NCBI GenBank assembly: GCA_027605045.1
Contig: JAQFWX010000024.1
Location: forward strand, 124,001 to 188,000
DNA length: 64,000 nt
Source: Phallus indusiatus
Taxonomy: Eukaryota; Basidiomycota; Agaricomycetes; Phallales; Phallaceae
Direction of reading: 5' to 3'
Below are positions 9,994 through 18,780 of the stretch, one piece after another. The notes under the pieces were generated by a model. It was not told where the DNA came from. It searched no databases and saw nothing but the letters and a program-made list of their open reading frames with translations. The translations under genes and the position numbers were made by a program. How positions within the stretch are numbered: position 1 is the first letter of the stretch; every line of letters begins with the position of its first letter.

Positions 9994-12461
9994 ATGGCTC
10001 CTACTACCAGGAGTCAGAGTGCACCAGATCGTGGTACACCTGATTCCAATCAGCCTGACCCACCCGGGCCAGTGCAAACCGAAAATCCCGACCCGTCTAG
10101 GGAAGGAACCCTCGAAGGAGAGTCATCCACATGGGAGAGAGTGGATGCATCAACACAAAATCCCACTCGTCCTGCGTCGCAGACGATGGAACATCAGCCC
10201 CAACTCGCTGATGAAGAAGATGAGGACGTAAAGTCCGTAGCATCTGGTCGCTCCAGACTTAGCGTCAGGAGCGACAGGTCCATCCGAAGGGACGAGACGA
10301 TGAACGCTGTTCACGCATCGTTACTCGATGGCGTGAGGAACGGGAATATGTCCCCGTCAGAACTGCAGAGACTAGCTCGATTAATCGAGAATGTCAACGC
10401 AGGAGTTGAAAACCCCGAGCCAGAGCCTGTTACCACGGGCTTTGACAGGGACCAAGTCAGGACAACAGACTTGTCTCCTGAAGCAGAGCCTGCACGAGCA
10501 CGCTCTGACAAAGGAAAAAGCAGAGCGGTAGACCCGCCTGCACCAGGTACGGGATCTACTCGTCCTAGACCAGCAGGGCCGACGAGTCGCCTTGCCTATC
10601 AATTCACAAACCCAGCCCCACAAGCTAGGTTTGCTACACCGACGGGACCGACATATGCCAGTCCGTCACCAGCGACAGCTGGTAATTCCCAATCCCCTGA
10701 GCCTGCACCAACAGGCACCAGACAACGTTCCCAGAACGTTACCCCAGGACCGAGTACGCGTCCTGATAGACCTCCTACTCAAGGAGCTACAGCATATACA
10801 GCTCCTAGAAACCCCGGCCCCGAAATAGAGGCTGGCAGAGAAACAGTGAGACAAATGCACCGTTTCACAAGACAACCGCCTCACGAGTCTGACGCGGTTG
10901 GTGACTATATCGATACCGAGATAGCCACGCGACTGGTGAACCAGTCGCGAAATGGAGCACCCCACGAGAGGATGCTGAAGTGGTCGCCCAAGCTGCCCTC
11001 GAATACCAGAGGATAGCAAGGCTACTCTCCGACAGAGCAATCCGTACGCATGCACGGGCTGTGGAGACGGCCACTAACGCGCTCGAGGAAGCTGTAGCAG
11101 GCTCTCTCGAGACTGACACTCCCAACGAGCAGCAAATGCGGATCATCCAAGATAGGATCCGCATCGCGAGGGACGCGCGTATGAACGCGGTCCGCCATGC
11201 TCGTGTGCTTGAAGGTGGCTATAATGCCATCACTGGCGATAGGATCCCATCGCCAGACCCAGCCACAAGCTCAAGTCGTCCAGACGACAGAGCATCACCC
11301 CTGGCAGACAACTGCCAAGGCAAAGTGCCGAGCCCAATGGGCAGAGGCAAGCATCTGCTAACCCAGCAGAAGCACCACGTATCGATCCATATGATGGATA
11401 CGCTCGTCGACCACAGTATGGCGAGGATCTCCGCGCCACACCGTTCGATGAGGAACGTGTTGAAAGGTTTGACCCTTTCAACGACGACGCCCCAGTACTT
11501 GAGGGCGTCATAGCCATGGTTCAAGAAGCCCTGATTGCAAACAGGGATATGATGCCAGGCAACTCGCCCCTTGCGAAAGCAGGAGCGAAGATAGGGCTCC
11601 CGCCCACATATAGCGGCTCGTCCAGAGCCGAGGACTTCGACAACTTTGTGTCGGGTCTGTTACGCTGGCTACGCGTAAACCACCTGCTTGGAGAAGTCAG
11701 CCAAGCAGAGCAACTCTCCTTTCTAGGCATGCGCCTAGAAGGGTTGGCACAAGAGTGGTTCACCCAGAACGTGGAACGAGGTACTCGTCCCATGCATGAG
11801 TGGACCCTAGTCCCCGCTACGGAGACTACACGAACGATTCCTCCCACCCCACTCGAGAAGTGAGGTGGCGATCCAGTTCGAACGCGAACGGCAAGGATCG
11901 CACTCTGTACACGAATACATGAGTGCGTTACTCACGCTAGCCAACAGACTAGCGCACCCTCCTGATGATTATACATTCAGGAGGAGGTTCCTTGATGGGC
12001 TGAACCACAGCCTCGCCGCTGAAGTAGCATTCAGAGGCGGTAGTCCTGAGCAGATGTCTGCTAAGGAACTTCTTGCACTCGCCATCCAAGTAGAGGAGGC
12101 GTTCAAGAAGCGGAGGTCGATAACGGCCTCCCAAGGAAGCACTACCCGTCCAACGGGTAGTAGTGGCAGTAGTGGTAGTGGCAGCAGCAGCAGCCACACC
12201 AACTTGGCCAGACAAGCGCATTCAAACAATATGCGCTTGAACCAGAGGAACCAAGGTCCCTCTGCGCGTCCTCATGAGACGCGAACTAATGGCAATTCCC
12301 CATTGGGGAATCGCCCTCGAGCTCATCAAGCTCGAGAAATCATAACTCGCAGCCCGCTAGGACTGCCCCAACTAGTACGAACAATCGCACTAGCACTACC
12401 CCTCCCACGTGTTTCAACTGTGGGCAGGTGGGACATTACAGAAATGCGTGCCCCAGACTGA
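9994..12461 (+). pseudogene. gag: Chromovirus gag, interrupted frame
   Basis: Gag encodes the retrotransposon's structural particle protein. Coding begins at the ATG at 9994, just after a purine-rich AGGAGG. It runs through frames covering 9994-11016, 10980-11513, 11516-11863 and 11865-12461, and enters the protease frame. The N-terminal third is Pro/Thr/Arg-rich. The part near 11550-12120 is a typical Ty3 capsid region (a W-rich segment, then HEYM and RRRFLDGL motifs). A CX2CX4HX4C zinc knuckle for RNA binding lies at 12410-12451. Frame changes map to runs of four C at 10960-10963, 11298-11301, 11812-11815 and 12298-12301. Three look like a C5-to-C4 loss and the one at 11812 like a gain. Either recent mutations or consensus errors in a repeat explain this. 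Confidence 0.85.
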
Positions 12462-13387
12462 GACAGGTACGAGCCAATGTGGGTCGTATCGAAGAGGTTG
12501 AAGAGACCTCTGGCGAGACATCGAACGATGCCCCGCAGGAGAACGTGGAAGACCCCACAGCTGAACAAGCCGTGGAGGAAGAGGTGGCCCAAGACGAGCC
12601 CACCAACGACCCCGTCGAGGACGACGAGGGCATCCAATACCAATGGGACGATGATGACAATGGTCCCAGTGTATACATGCTCCTCACAATTGGTGACGAG
12701 TATGAGGAGCGCAGACTGCACTTCGCGGTCCACAAGTCATCGCCATTGGATGACAATGAGTCCTCGCTCGCTACGAGCAAGGAACCACTCTATGACCATA
12801 CGGCTAGAGTGAGCTCTCGTGCCCCAACACGAGACAGAAACGCATCGAGACCCATTGAGGGTTTCTGGCCAGTCAATGGCCAATTGGCCCACTGCCTAGT
12901 CGACAGTGGATGCCAGGGGATGATCATGTCCCCTCATTTCTCTCTTGCCACCGGGGCAAGAACCTTCAAGCTCGACAAACCTGTCGTGCTGCAGCTGGCC
13001 GTTAAGGGCAGCAAGTCTTCCATCCAGTATGGAACGTACACCCGAATCCAATTCGGAGGTATCGATGTCCAAGAGTACTTTGACATCGTCAACATCGATC
13101 ACTATGATGTGATCATTGGCGTCCCATTCCTGAGACGCTACAACATCTGCCTGGATTTCAGCAGAGGTACAATCACCCGCGACGGCGAGGTGATTGACAC
13201 CAATCACCATGTGATTGGACACGCTCCTGAAACAGGAGCGATGGTGCTAGCCAGCACCCAACATTCCAGCTCCTCCGTCCCTGAGATGACGGAAGAGAAT
13301 ATCCCAGCACTCATCGAGTACTGGAAGAACAAGTACAGTGACCTGTTCGGTCCTGTCCCTTCCCGACTTCCCCATTTCGGGAAGTGA
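12428..13387 (+). CDS. Gag C-terminus and retroviral-type aspartic protease
   Basis: This frame starts inside the zinc knuckle (GHYRNACP), continues through an acidic linker of about 100 residues rich in Glu and Asp, and then holds a Ty3-type protease. The active-site triad Asp-Ser-Gly is in LVDSGCQG near 12900, and the conserved DVIIGVPFLRRYN strand near 13110-13145 is present. The protease cuts the Gag-Pol polyprotein during particle maturation. The frame ends at 13387, four codons after a C4 run (13370-13373) where a one-base loss explains the shift into the reverse transcriptase frame. The start listed is only the frame opening, since in an intact element this is an internal part of a polyprotein. 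Confidence 0.85.
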   Translation: MGHYRNACPRLRQVRANVGRIEEVEETSGETSNDAPQENVEDPTAEQAVEEEVAQDEPTNDPVEDDEGIQYQWDDDDNGPSVYMLLTIGDEYEERRLHFAVHKSSPLDDNESSLATSKEPLYDHTARVSSRAPTRDRNASRPIEGFWPVNGQLAHCLVDSGCQGMIMSPHFSLATGARTFKLDKPVVLQLAVKGSKSSIQYGTYTRIQFGGIDVQEYFDIVNIDHYDVIIGVPFLRRYNICLDFSRGTITRDGEVIDTNHHVIGHAPETGAMVLASTQHSSSSVPEMTEENIPALIEYWKNKYSDLFGPVPSRLPHFGK

Positions 13388-15153
13388 ATCACCAGATTCC
13401 TCTTATTGAGCCCAATAAGAAGATCCGGTACCACCTTCCCAGGTGTCCGGATGCGCTCAAAGCGCTACTCGCTGAAAAGATTCAGCGATACGTAGCTGCA
13501 GGCTGGTGGGAACCAACTGTAGCTACACAGGCAATCCCTATGCTTTGCCTGCAGAAACGAGCCGTAGTCCTAGCACTACGGACCGTGTTCGATCTGCGCC
13601 TGCAGAACGAAAACACAGAGAAGGACGTAACGCCCTTCCCTGACCAGGAAACCATCCGCCAGAACGTGGCGAGACACAAATACAGATCAAAAATTGATCT
13701 GACTGAGGCGTACGAGCAAGTACGCATAGTCCCAGAGGACGTCCACAAGACGACCTTTGCCACCATCTATGGCACTTTCAAGAGCCATGTCATGCAGCAA
13801 GGAGACTGTAATGCCCCATCGACGTTTCAACGTCTGATGACTCACATATTTAGGGACTGCATCGGTCGTTCGACGGATGCATACATAGACGACGTGTTCG
13901 TCTATTCAAACACAATAGATCTGCATCAGCAGCATCTAGAGAATGCCTTCTCGCGTCTGCGAGAAGCACAACTTTACCTAAGTAGTCGTAAAGTTGATTT
14001 GTACTCTAAGCGACTGGAGTGCTTAGGCCACATCATCGACGATGATGGCATCCATCCCGATCACGAGAAGATGGACAAAATACGTGAGTGGAGAACTCCA
14101 CGCACGTATAACGATGTCCAGAAATTTCTGGGCCTCGTACAATACGTTGCGGCATACCTACCAGGGGTAGCCGCATACACTACACCACTATCAGGGTGTA
14201 CGTACAACAACAGACCGTTCGTATGGACGCCGTTGTTGAACAAGTGCTTTGATTCAATCAAAGCACTCACGCGAAAGGCTCCTATCTTGAAGCCTATTAA
14301 CGTGGACGACCCAGATCCAATTTGGGTCGTAACCGACGGCTCTAAATGTGGCGTCGGTGCCTATTATGGGCAAGGGCCTACATGGCAAACGTGTAGGCCA
14401 GCAGGGTTTCTCTCGAAGAAGTTCACCCCTGCTCAATACAACTACCGCACCCATGAGCATGAGCTCATCGCGGTACTTGAAGCCTTCCTCAAGTGGGAAG
14501 ACAAACTACTAGGGCGTAGATTCACCCTAGTAACGGACAACGAGGCCATGGTCCACTTCAAGACCCAGCCTCGCATGTCACCGCGTCAAGCACGGTGGTA
14601 TGAATACCTGTCTCGTTTTGACTACGAGACGATTCATGTCAAGGGCGTCACTAACAATGTCGCCGATGGCCTCTCTCGTTATTACGAAGAGGACACTCCG
14701 GATGAGGTTCACCCTCCGGAGGTATACGTCAATGCTGACGTTAGACTTGATCCCGAAGGGGATCATCTTCCCATCGAAAGAAGGGATGAAGTGAGAGTGA
14801 ACGTTATTACACGTTCACGAGTACGAGAGGAACCTCGAGTTGAAGGTCCCTCAAATACTACACCTTCTGATATTACAGAAGCGCAATCCGATGAGGATAT
14901 ACTTGCTCTAAGTGCAGAGCAAGACAGCAAGCTTCTTAAAGCCAAAATTGAGGGCTTTGCTGAATTCACCTCGCTGATACAGCAAGGTTATCACAAGGAC
15001 CCAGTATTTAAGCTGGTTCTTGCCAACCCGAACGCTCACAAGGCGTTTGGAATTAAAAATCAACTGATCTTTACCAAGAATCAGTTCCTCCGCGATGTAT
15101 TATGCGTCCCCATAACGCATTTTACAAGGGGAGGAGGATCACTGAGATTATAA
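13384..15153 (+). CDS. pol: Reverse transcriptase and RNase H
   Basis: The frame encodes the polymerase that copies element RNA into DNA. It has fingers and palm with FDLRLQN, SKIDLTEAYEQV (first catalytic Asp, near 13690) and AYIDDVFVYS (YIDD box, near 13890), then the thumb and connection (LGHIID...FLGLVQY). RNase H follows from about 14310 with the acidic residues in VVTDGSKCG, HEHELIAVLEA and TLVTDNEAM, ending near VADGLSRY. All catalytic acids that I can identify are present. The frame opens with a GTG codon that is not a real start. It closes at 15153 just past the C4 run at 15108-15111, where the integrase frame takes over. Confidence 0.95.
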   Translation: MNHQIPLIEPNKKIRYHLPRCPDALKALLAEKIQRYVAAGWWEPTVATQAIPMLCLQKRAVVLALRTVFDLRLQNENTEKDVTPFPDQETIRQNVARHKYRSKIDLTEAYEQVRIVPEDVHKTTFATIYGTFKSHVMQQGDCNAPSTFQRLMTHIFRDCIGRSTDAYIDDVFVYSNTIDLHQQHLENAFSRLREAQLYLSSRKVDLYSKRLECLGHIIDDDGIHPDHEKMDKIREWRTPRTYNDVQKFLGLVQYVAAYLPGVAAYTTPLSGCTYNNRPFVWTPLLNKCFDSIKALTRKAPILKPINVDDPDPIWVVTDGSKCGVGAYYGQGPTWQTCRPAGFLSKKFTPAQYNYRTHEHELIAVLEAFLKWEDKLLGRRFTLVTDNEAMVHFKTQPRMSPRQARWYEYLSRFDYETIHVKGVTNNVADGLSRYYEEDTPDEVHPPEVYVNADVRLDPEGDHLPIERRDEVRVNVITRSRVREEPRVEGPSNTTPSDITEAQSDEDILALSAEQDSKLLKAKIEGFAEFTSLIQQGYHKDPVFKLVLANPNAHKAFGIKNQLIFTKNQFLRDVLCVPITHFTRGGGSLRL

Positions 15154-16508
15154 TCAGTGAGGCCCACCAAATTGTTGGGCACTTCGGACGTTACAAAACG
15201 TCTCAGTACGTTAGACAAGCGTACTGGTGGAAATCGATGATTGAAGACATCGATACGTTCTGCAGATCCTGCGGAACGTGCCAGACCAATAAAGGGGAGA
15301 ATAATCACCCCAGTGGTCTGTTAAAACAACTCCCGATTCCCAATAGACCTTGGGAATCGATTGGAATGGACTTCGTCGGTCCATTACCCGTTTCAAACGG
15401 CCACGACTTCCTATTCGTCGTGATTGACAGACTGACCTCTATGGTTCGTCTGATGCCAACCACCACCAAGCTGACCGCCAAGGGCACAGCCTGGTTATAC
15501 CTCAGTGAAGTCGTAAGACTCCACGGTGTCCCTGACTCAATCGTGAGTGACAGGGATGCACGATTCACTGCCAAGTTCTGGCAGGAACTGCAACGCCTAA
15601 TGGGGACACGATTGCTCATGTCCACGGCGTTCCATCCGCAAACGGATGGATCTACCGAGCGAGCCAATCGCTCGATTGGCCAAATACTTCGTTCCGTGAT
15701 ACAGAACGATCAAAAAGATTGGGCCGAAAGGATCCCAATGGTGGAGTTTGCTATTAATAGCAGCACCAGCGAAACCACTGGTTTCGCGCCGTTTGAACTC
15801 AATTACGGCTATCTTCCCAGTTTGGGAAGGAAAATTGAGACGAACACCAAATTCAAAGGTGTTCAACACTTTGCTCAACAGGCAAAGTGGAATCTCATGA
15901 TAGCGCATGACGCTATCATAGCCAGTCGCGTTAAACAGGCTCACTACGCGAACAACTCACGGCGCGATGCACCGGAGTATAAAGAGGGTGACCTCGTCTA
16001 TCTGTCGACGAGGAACCTCAACCTCCCCAAGGGGAGAGTTAAGAAGTTGATCCCGCGTTATGTGGGACCATACAAAATATTGTCCGCTAAAGACAATATC
16101 ACAGTGAAACTTGAGCTCTCTGAGGAGCTCAAGCAACGTCGCATAAATCCCGTATTTCACGTGGATTTGATTAAACCTCACATCGCTAATGACGACGAGA
16201 GGTTTCCACGCCGCGATACACTCACGGCGTATGATTTTGGACAGCCAGACGATGCTGAATGGCACGTCGAGGAACTCCTAGCTCATCGCTGGAGTGGAAC
16301 TCGCGAGAAAGATCTCGAGTTCCTAGTCCAGTGGACCCTTGGGGATACCACTTGGGAACCTTACAGTAACTGTAAGGACTTGCAAGCTCTAGACGAGTAC
16401 TTGCAATTACGAGGCGTAAACGAGCCTCGGCAGCTGCCACGACTATCCAATCACGGAGAGTCGCGGACCAGCAACAAGCGCCCAGATCCCACTCGGGGAT
16501 CTGCTTGA
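15102..16508 (+). CDS. Integrase with C-terminal chromodomain
   Basis: Integrase inserts the cDNA into host DNA. The N-terminal zinc-binding His/Cys arrangement is visible (HQIVGH and CRSCGTCQ). The catalytic core has Asp in MDFVGP, Asp in VSDRDARF and Glu in DGSTERANR, so D, D and E are intact. A C-terminal domain with FHVDLIKP leads into a chromodomain near 16250-16420 (WHVEELLAHRW ... FLVQW ... TTWEP), which in chromoviruses is known to direct integration to modified histones. The frame overlaps the previous one by 52 bp because of the presumed base loss at 15108-15111. The ATG at 15102 is therefore probably internal to the polyprotein. Confidence 0.95.
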   Translation: MRPHNAFYKGRRITEIIISEAHQIVGHFGRYKTSQYVRQAYWWKSMIEDIDTFCRSCGTCQTNKGENNHPSGLLKQLPIPNRPWESIGMDFVGPLPVSNGHDFLFVVIDRLTSMVRLMPTTTKLTAKGTAWLYLSEVVRLHGVPDSIVSDRDARFTAKFWQELQRLMGTRLLMSTAFHPQTDGSTERANRSIGQILRSVIQNDQKDWAERIPMVEFAINSSTSETTGFAPFELNYGYLPSLGRKIETNTKFKGVQHFAQQAKWNLMIAHDAIIASRVKQAHYANNSRRDAPEYKEGDLVYLSTRNLNLPKGRVKKLIPRYVGPYKILSAKDNITVKLELSEELKQRRINPVFHVDLIKPHIANDDERFPRRDTLTAYDFGQPDDAEWHVEELLAHRWSGTREKDLEFLVQWTLGDTTWEPYSNCKDLQALDEYLQLRGVNEPRQLPRLSNHGESRTSNKRPDPTRGSA

Positions 16509-16565
16509 AGATCCCACCCACAGGGATCCACTGGCACTTCACTGCTACGCGGTGAGGTAATTTTC

Positions 16566-16600
16566 ACTTGGGCGCTCCATGAGGCCGCCCAAGTATATAA
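16566..16600 (+). promoter_or_regulatory. Hairpin plus TATA box ahead of the accessory ORFs
   Basis: TATATAA at 16594-16600 lies 43 bp upstream of the ATG at 16643. Directly before it is a perfect 9-bp-arm inverted repeat (16566-16594, arms ACTTGGGCG/CGCCCAAGT). The position suggests that the downstream ORFs are transcribed separately from gag-pol. This is an inference from position only. Confidence 0.45.
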
Positions 16601-16642
16601 CCCAAAAGTCCGTTCACGGTCTTTTCTCCCTCAACACCCCCC

Positions 16643-17784
16643 ATGCCTGACAGCAAGGGAAAGCAACGCGAACGATCACGCTCGCGGTCGCCTACGCCGC
16701 AACCTGTTAGTAGGTTCAAAAAGCAGAGGCTCAACTGGCCCTGCAAAGGTCCGAATGGACCTTAGACGCGATGGACGGATGCATATCCGTCTATCATAAC
16801 AATGATAGTTGCACTGCGTGCAACGACTTTGCCAGTCACCTGGCAGGCCCCGCTGGCAGCGGGGCAATCATCCTTGACCATGATATGGTCAAGCAGGCCG
16901 TCTACAAGGCCTTTCCCTTCATAAGGAGGGAGTACTATCATCTAGACGAACGTCTAGAAGAAGCTGAAAAGGACGTCAAGTCCTTGACAGACCACCTCGA
17001 CGATGCGAATCGTCGTATCTGCGAGCTGAAAGCTCGCATTGCTGAACTTGAACGTTCAGCGTCGACGGCAGGCCCGTCGACTACCCCATCGACCTCCAAA
17101 AAGCGGTCGAGAGACCAGGCCGATAAAGCGCCTGAACCATCCCAGACAGCCCCTTTGCCTGATATTTTCAACGACATGTCGTCTGACGACGACATGGAAG
17201 ACATAGTCGATGATAACGACTATGATGACGACGCCTCCATCGCGTCGTCCACCAAACGCAAACCTCAGCGTACCTACGCTGATGCAACCAAGGCATCGGG
17301 CTCTCGCGATGCTGCCCCGGTTTCTCCAAGGAAACCCTCTGGTCCGTATCCACGGACCAAGCCAGGATGGGACTCCAACCGGGACCCATGGCCCTTCTTC
17401 GTCAAGGGCTTCGACCCCACTGTTAGTGGGGATCACTCTCTGGTGCCTGGCACCCCCAATCCTACTGCATGGTATAACACCTGCAGCCTCGACGAACCAT
17501 TGTTCGTCGAGATTGGAACCCGGGTTTGGACCGACCCCCCGGTGTTCACGTACCCCGATGACAGGGGGGTTCACATGCGTATTTCATACGCATGGACTCG
17601 CTGGCGCAGATCCATGAAGGAGCGTCGCCTGGCGAGAAAGACCGCCAAGCTTGAAGCTATGGAGGCTGCCGCCAACCGTCCATCGGTGGTGTCTATCTCG
17701 GGAGAACTCATACACCCCGAGATCAAGTATTTAATCAATACTTGGAATGCGGACCCTAACCAGGTCCTCCTTACATCCGACTAA
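16643..17784 (+). CDS. Chromovirus accessory ORF 1, unknown function
   Basis: This frame sits between integrase and the 3' LTR, where Ty3 elements may carry an extra gene. The ATG at 16643 follows the TATA box and opens a basic RS-rich stretch (RERSRSRSPTP). After an A5 run at 16718-16722 the coding frame moves by one base and continues to 17784, with an in-frame ATG at 16771. The second part has a CTAC pair, a heptad-patterned coiled coil at about 16930-17055, a KKRSR nuclear-localisation-like motif, an acidic Asp-rich patch near 17180-17230, and an aromatic-rich domain (17380-17640). There is no signal peptide or membrane segment, so it is not an envelope gene. I do not recognise the family. 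A nuclear, nucleic-acid-associated role is only a guess from composition. Confidence 0.6.
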
Positions 17785-18398
17785 TGTCGGATGGATCATT
17801 AAACCCTCAAGATGTTGAGGTGTTCGCATGGCTCAAACGAGTCACACGTACTCGTGAAGTACGTGCCAAGTTCCTCGAGAAGGCGGCTGAGTGCCTCCTC
17901 GACCCCGCACTTACTGTGTGGGAAGAAGTTCTCGGTGGTAAGGGTAATTCCTCCACCCACCTGCCTTCCACGCTTATGGAAGGCTACACTCGTTCCTTCG
18001 AGTGCAAATCCCCCTCCTCCATTACCATAGAGGAGGTGATTCGCTCCATGCATGCCAATGGAGCGACGACAAGACGCGTCACTGAGGTGATCGCGCCCCT
18101 TCTCCAACGATACGCCAATGGAGAAGATGTCAATCGCATCGCGCATGACTATCGCGTGCGCCGTGGACTGGATCGTCCAACAAAAAAGGCGCGTACGACT
18201 CAGTCGTCCGCCCCCGCCGTCCATGCGTCGGCTTCACCTGCCAGCATCGTGGCAGGCCAGCCTAACAAGGTCTACTCCCCGTCCGTCCCAATTCAGATGA
18301 CGGACGAGGAATTGTTAAGGCCCCCTGAGGACCTTGACGCGCCGCATCCGAGTGCCTCGGAGAGCATGGAGATTGACTACAGCAATCCCTCTGACTGA
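17784..18398 (+). CDS. Chromovirus accessory ORF 2, unknown function
   Basis: A 204-residue frame whose ATG overlaps the stop of the previous ORF as TAATG (17782-17786). It could be translated by termination-reinitiation. It could equally be the same protein continued after a one-base loss near 17763, because sensible codons precede the ATG in this frame (GPPYIRLM). The protein begins with a compact helical-looking part (VEVFAWLKRV ... FLEKAAECLL). It then has a segment resembling a small helical DNA-binding fold (EEVIRSMHANGATTRRV ... VNRIAHDYRVRR), and a low-complexity Pro/Ser tail. No database family comes to mind. It ends 63 bp before the 3' LTR. Confidence 0.55.
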   Translation: MSDGSLNPQDVEVFAWLKRVTRTREVRAKFLEKAAECLLDPALTVWEEVLGGKGNSSTHLPSTLMEGYTRSFECKSPSSITIEEVIRSMHANGATTRRVTEVIAPLLQRYANGEDVNRIAHDYRVRRGLDRPTKKARTTQSSAPAVHASASPASIVAGQPNKVYSPSVPIQMTDEELLRPPEDLDAPHPSASESMEIDYSNPSD

Positions 18399-18450
18399 TT
18401 ACAGTCAGACGCCTCCTCTTCGCGATCCCATGACTTGGAGTCCAAGTCAC

Positions 18451-18460
18451 AAGGGGAGGA
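18451..18460 (+). other. Polypurine tract
   Basis: AAGGGGAGGA abuts the first base of the 3' LTR, the expected plus-strand primer for reverse transcription. Confidence 0.85.
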
Positions 18461-18775
18461 TGTAACGGATCCACCGTATGCGGTGGATTGAGTATATGCC
18501 ACTTGGGCATATGCAGAGGGCCCTCTGCAGTAATTACTATTAGTACTTCTAATAATAGAGGCGCTTAACGCCTCTGGCTCGCCGTGACGCGGCGAGCCAT
18601 TATGTAATAACTGTACATTAGTAGTAGTTACGCGCGTGCTGATTCAGCACGCGCATTTTGTTTTTACACCATCATAATACAGCACCCTTGGTCTGTTATA
18701 TTGGTGTGAGGACTACAGCGTGATAAAACTTGTGTACCGTACGCGGTACACTATAAAAAGTAACGAAGCGTTACA
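18461..18775 (+). repeat. 3' LTR
   Basis: 315 bp, identical by eye to the 5' LTR except that CTTCG is missing from the hairpin at 9641-9661, leaving the palindrome GCAGAGGGCCCTCTGC. Confidence 0.95.
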
Positions 18776-18780
18776 GCAGC
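18776..18780. repeat. Target-site duplication, right (GCAGC)
   Basis: Direct copy of 9584-9588 flanking the element. Confidence 0.9.

Larger units (their letters stand above)
9589..18775 (+). mobile_element. Ty3-type chromovirus, 9187 bp
   Basis: This is a complete-length LTR retrotransposon. It has 320- and 315-bp LTRs that begin TGTAACG and end CGTTACA, a flanking 5-bp duplication, and the order gag, aspartic protease, reverse transcriptase, RNase H, integrase, chromodomain, which defines the chromovirus branch of Ty3 elements. Downstream of pol are about 1.9 kb with a TATA box and two accessory frames, then a polypurine tract. The LTRs differ only by one 5-bp indel, so insertion is recent, yet gag-pol is broken into several frames. 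The sequence looks GC-richer than its surroundings and carries short perfect inverted repeats every few dozen bases throughout. No primer-binding site matching a tRNA end (starting TGG) is visible just after the 5' LTR. Confidence 0.95.

Noticed and set aside
10960..15111. Programmed ribosomal frameshifting in gag-pol
   Set aside because: Six sites in both directions, several inside gag, do not fit known single-site programmed shifts. Base loss or gain, or a consensus error, is simpler.
16643..18398. Envelope gene of an endogenous retrovirus
   Set aside because: No signal peptide, membrane anchor or cysteine-rich ectodomain. Composition is nuclear-like.
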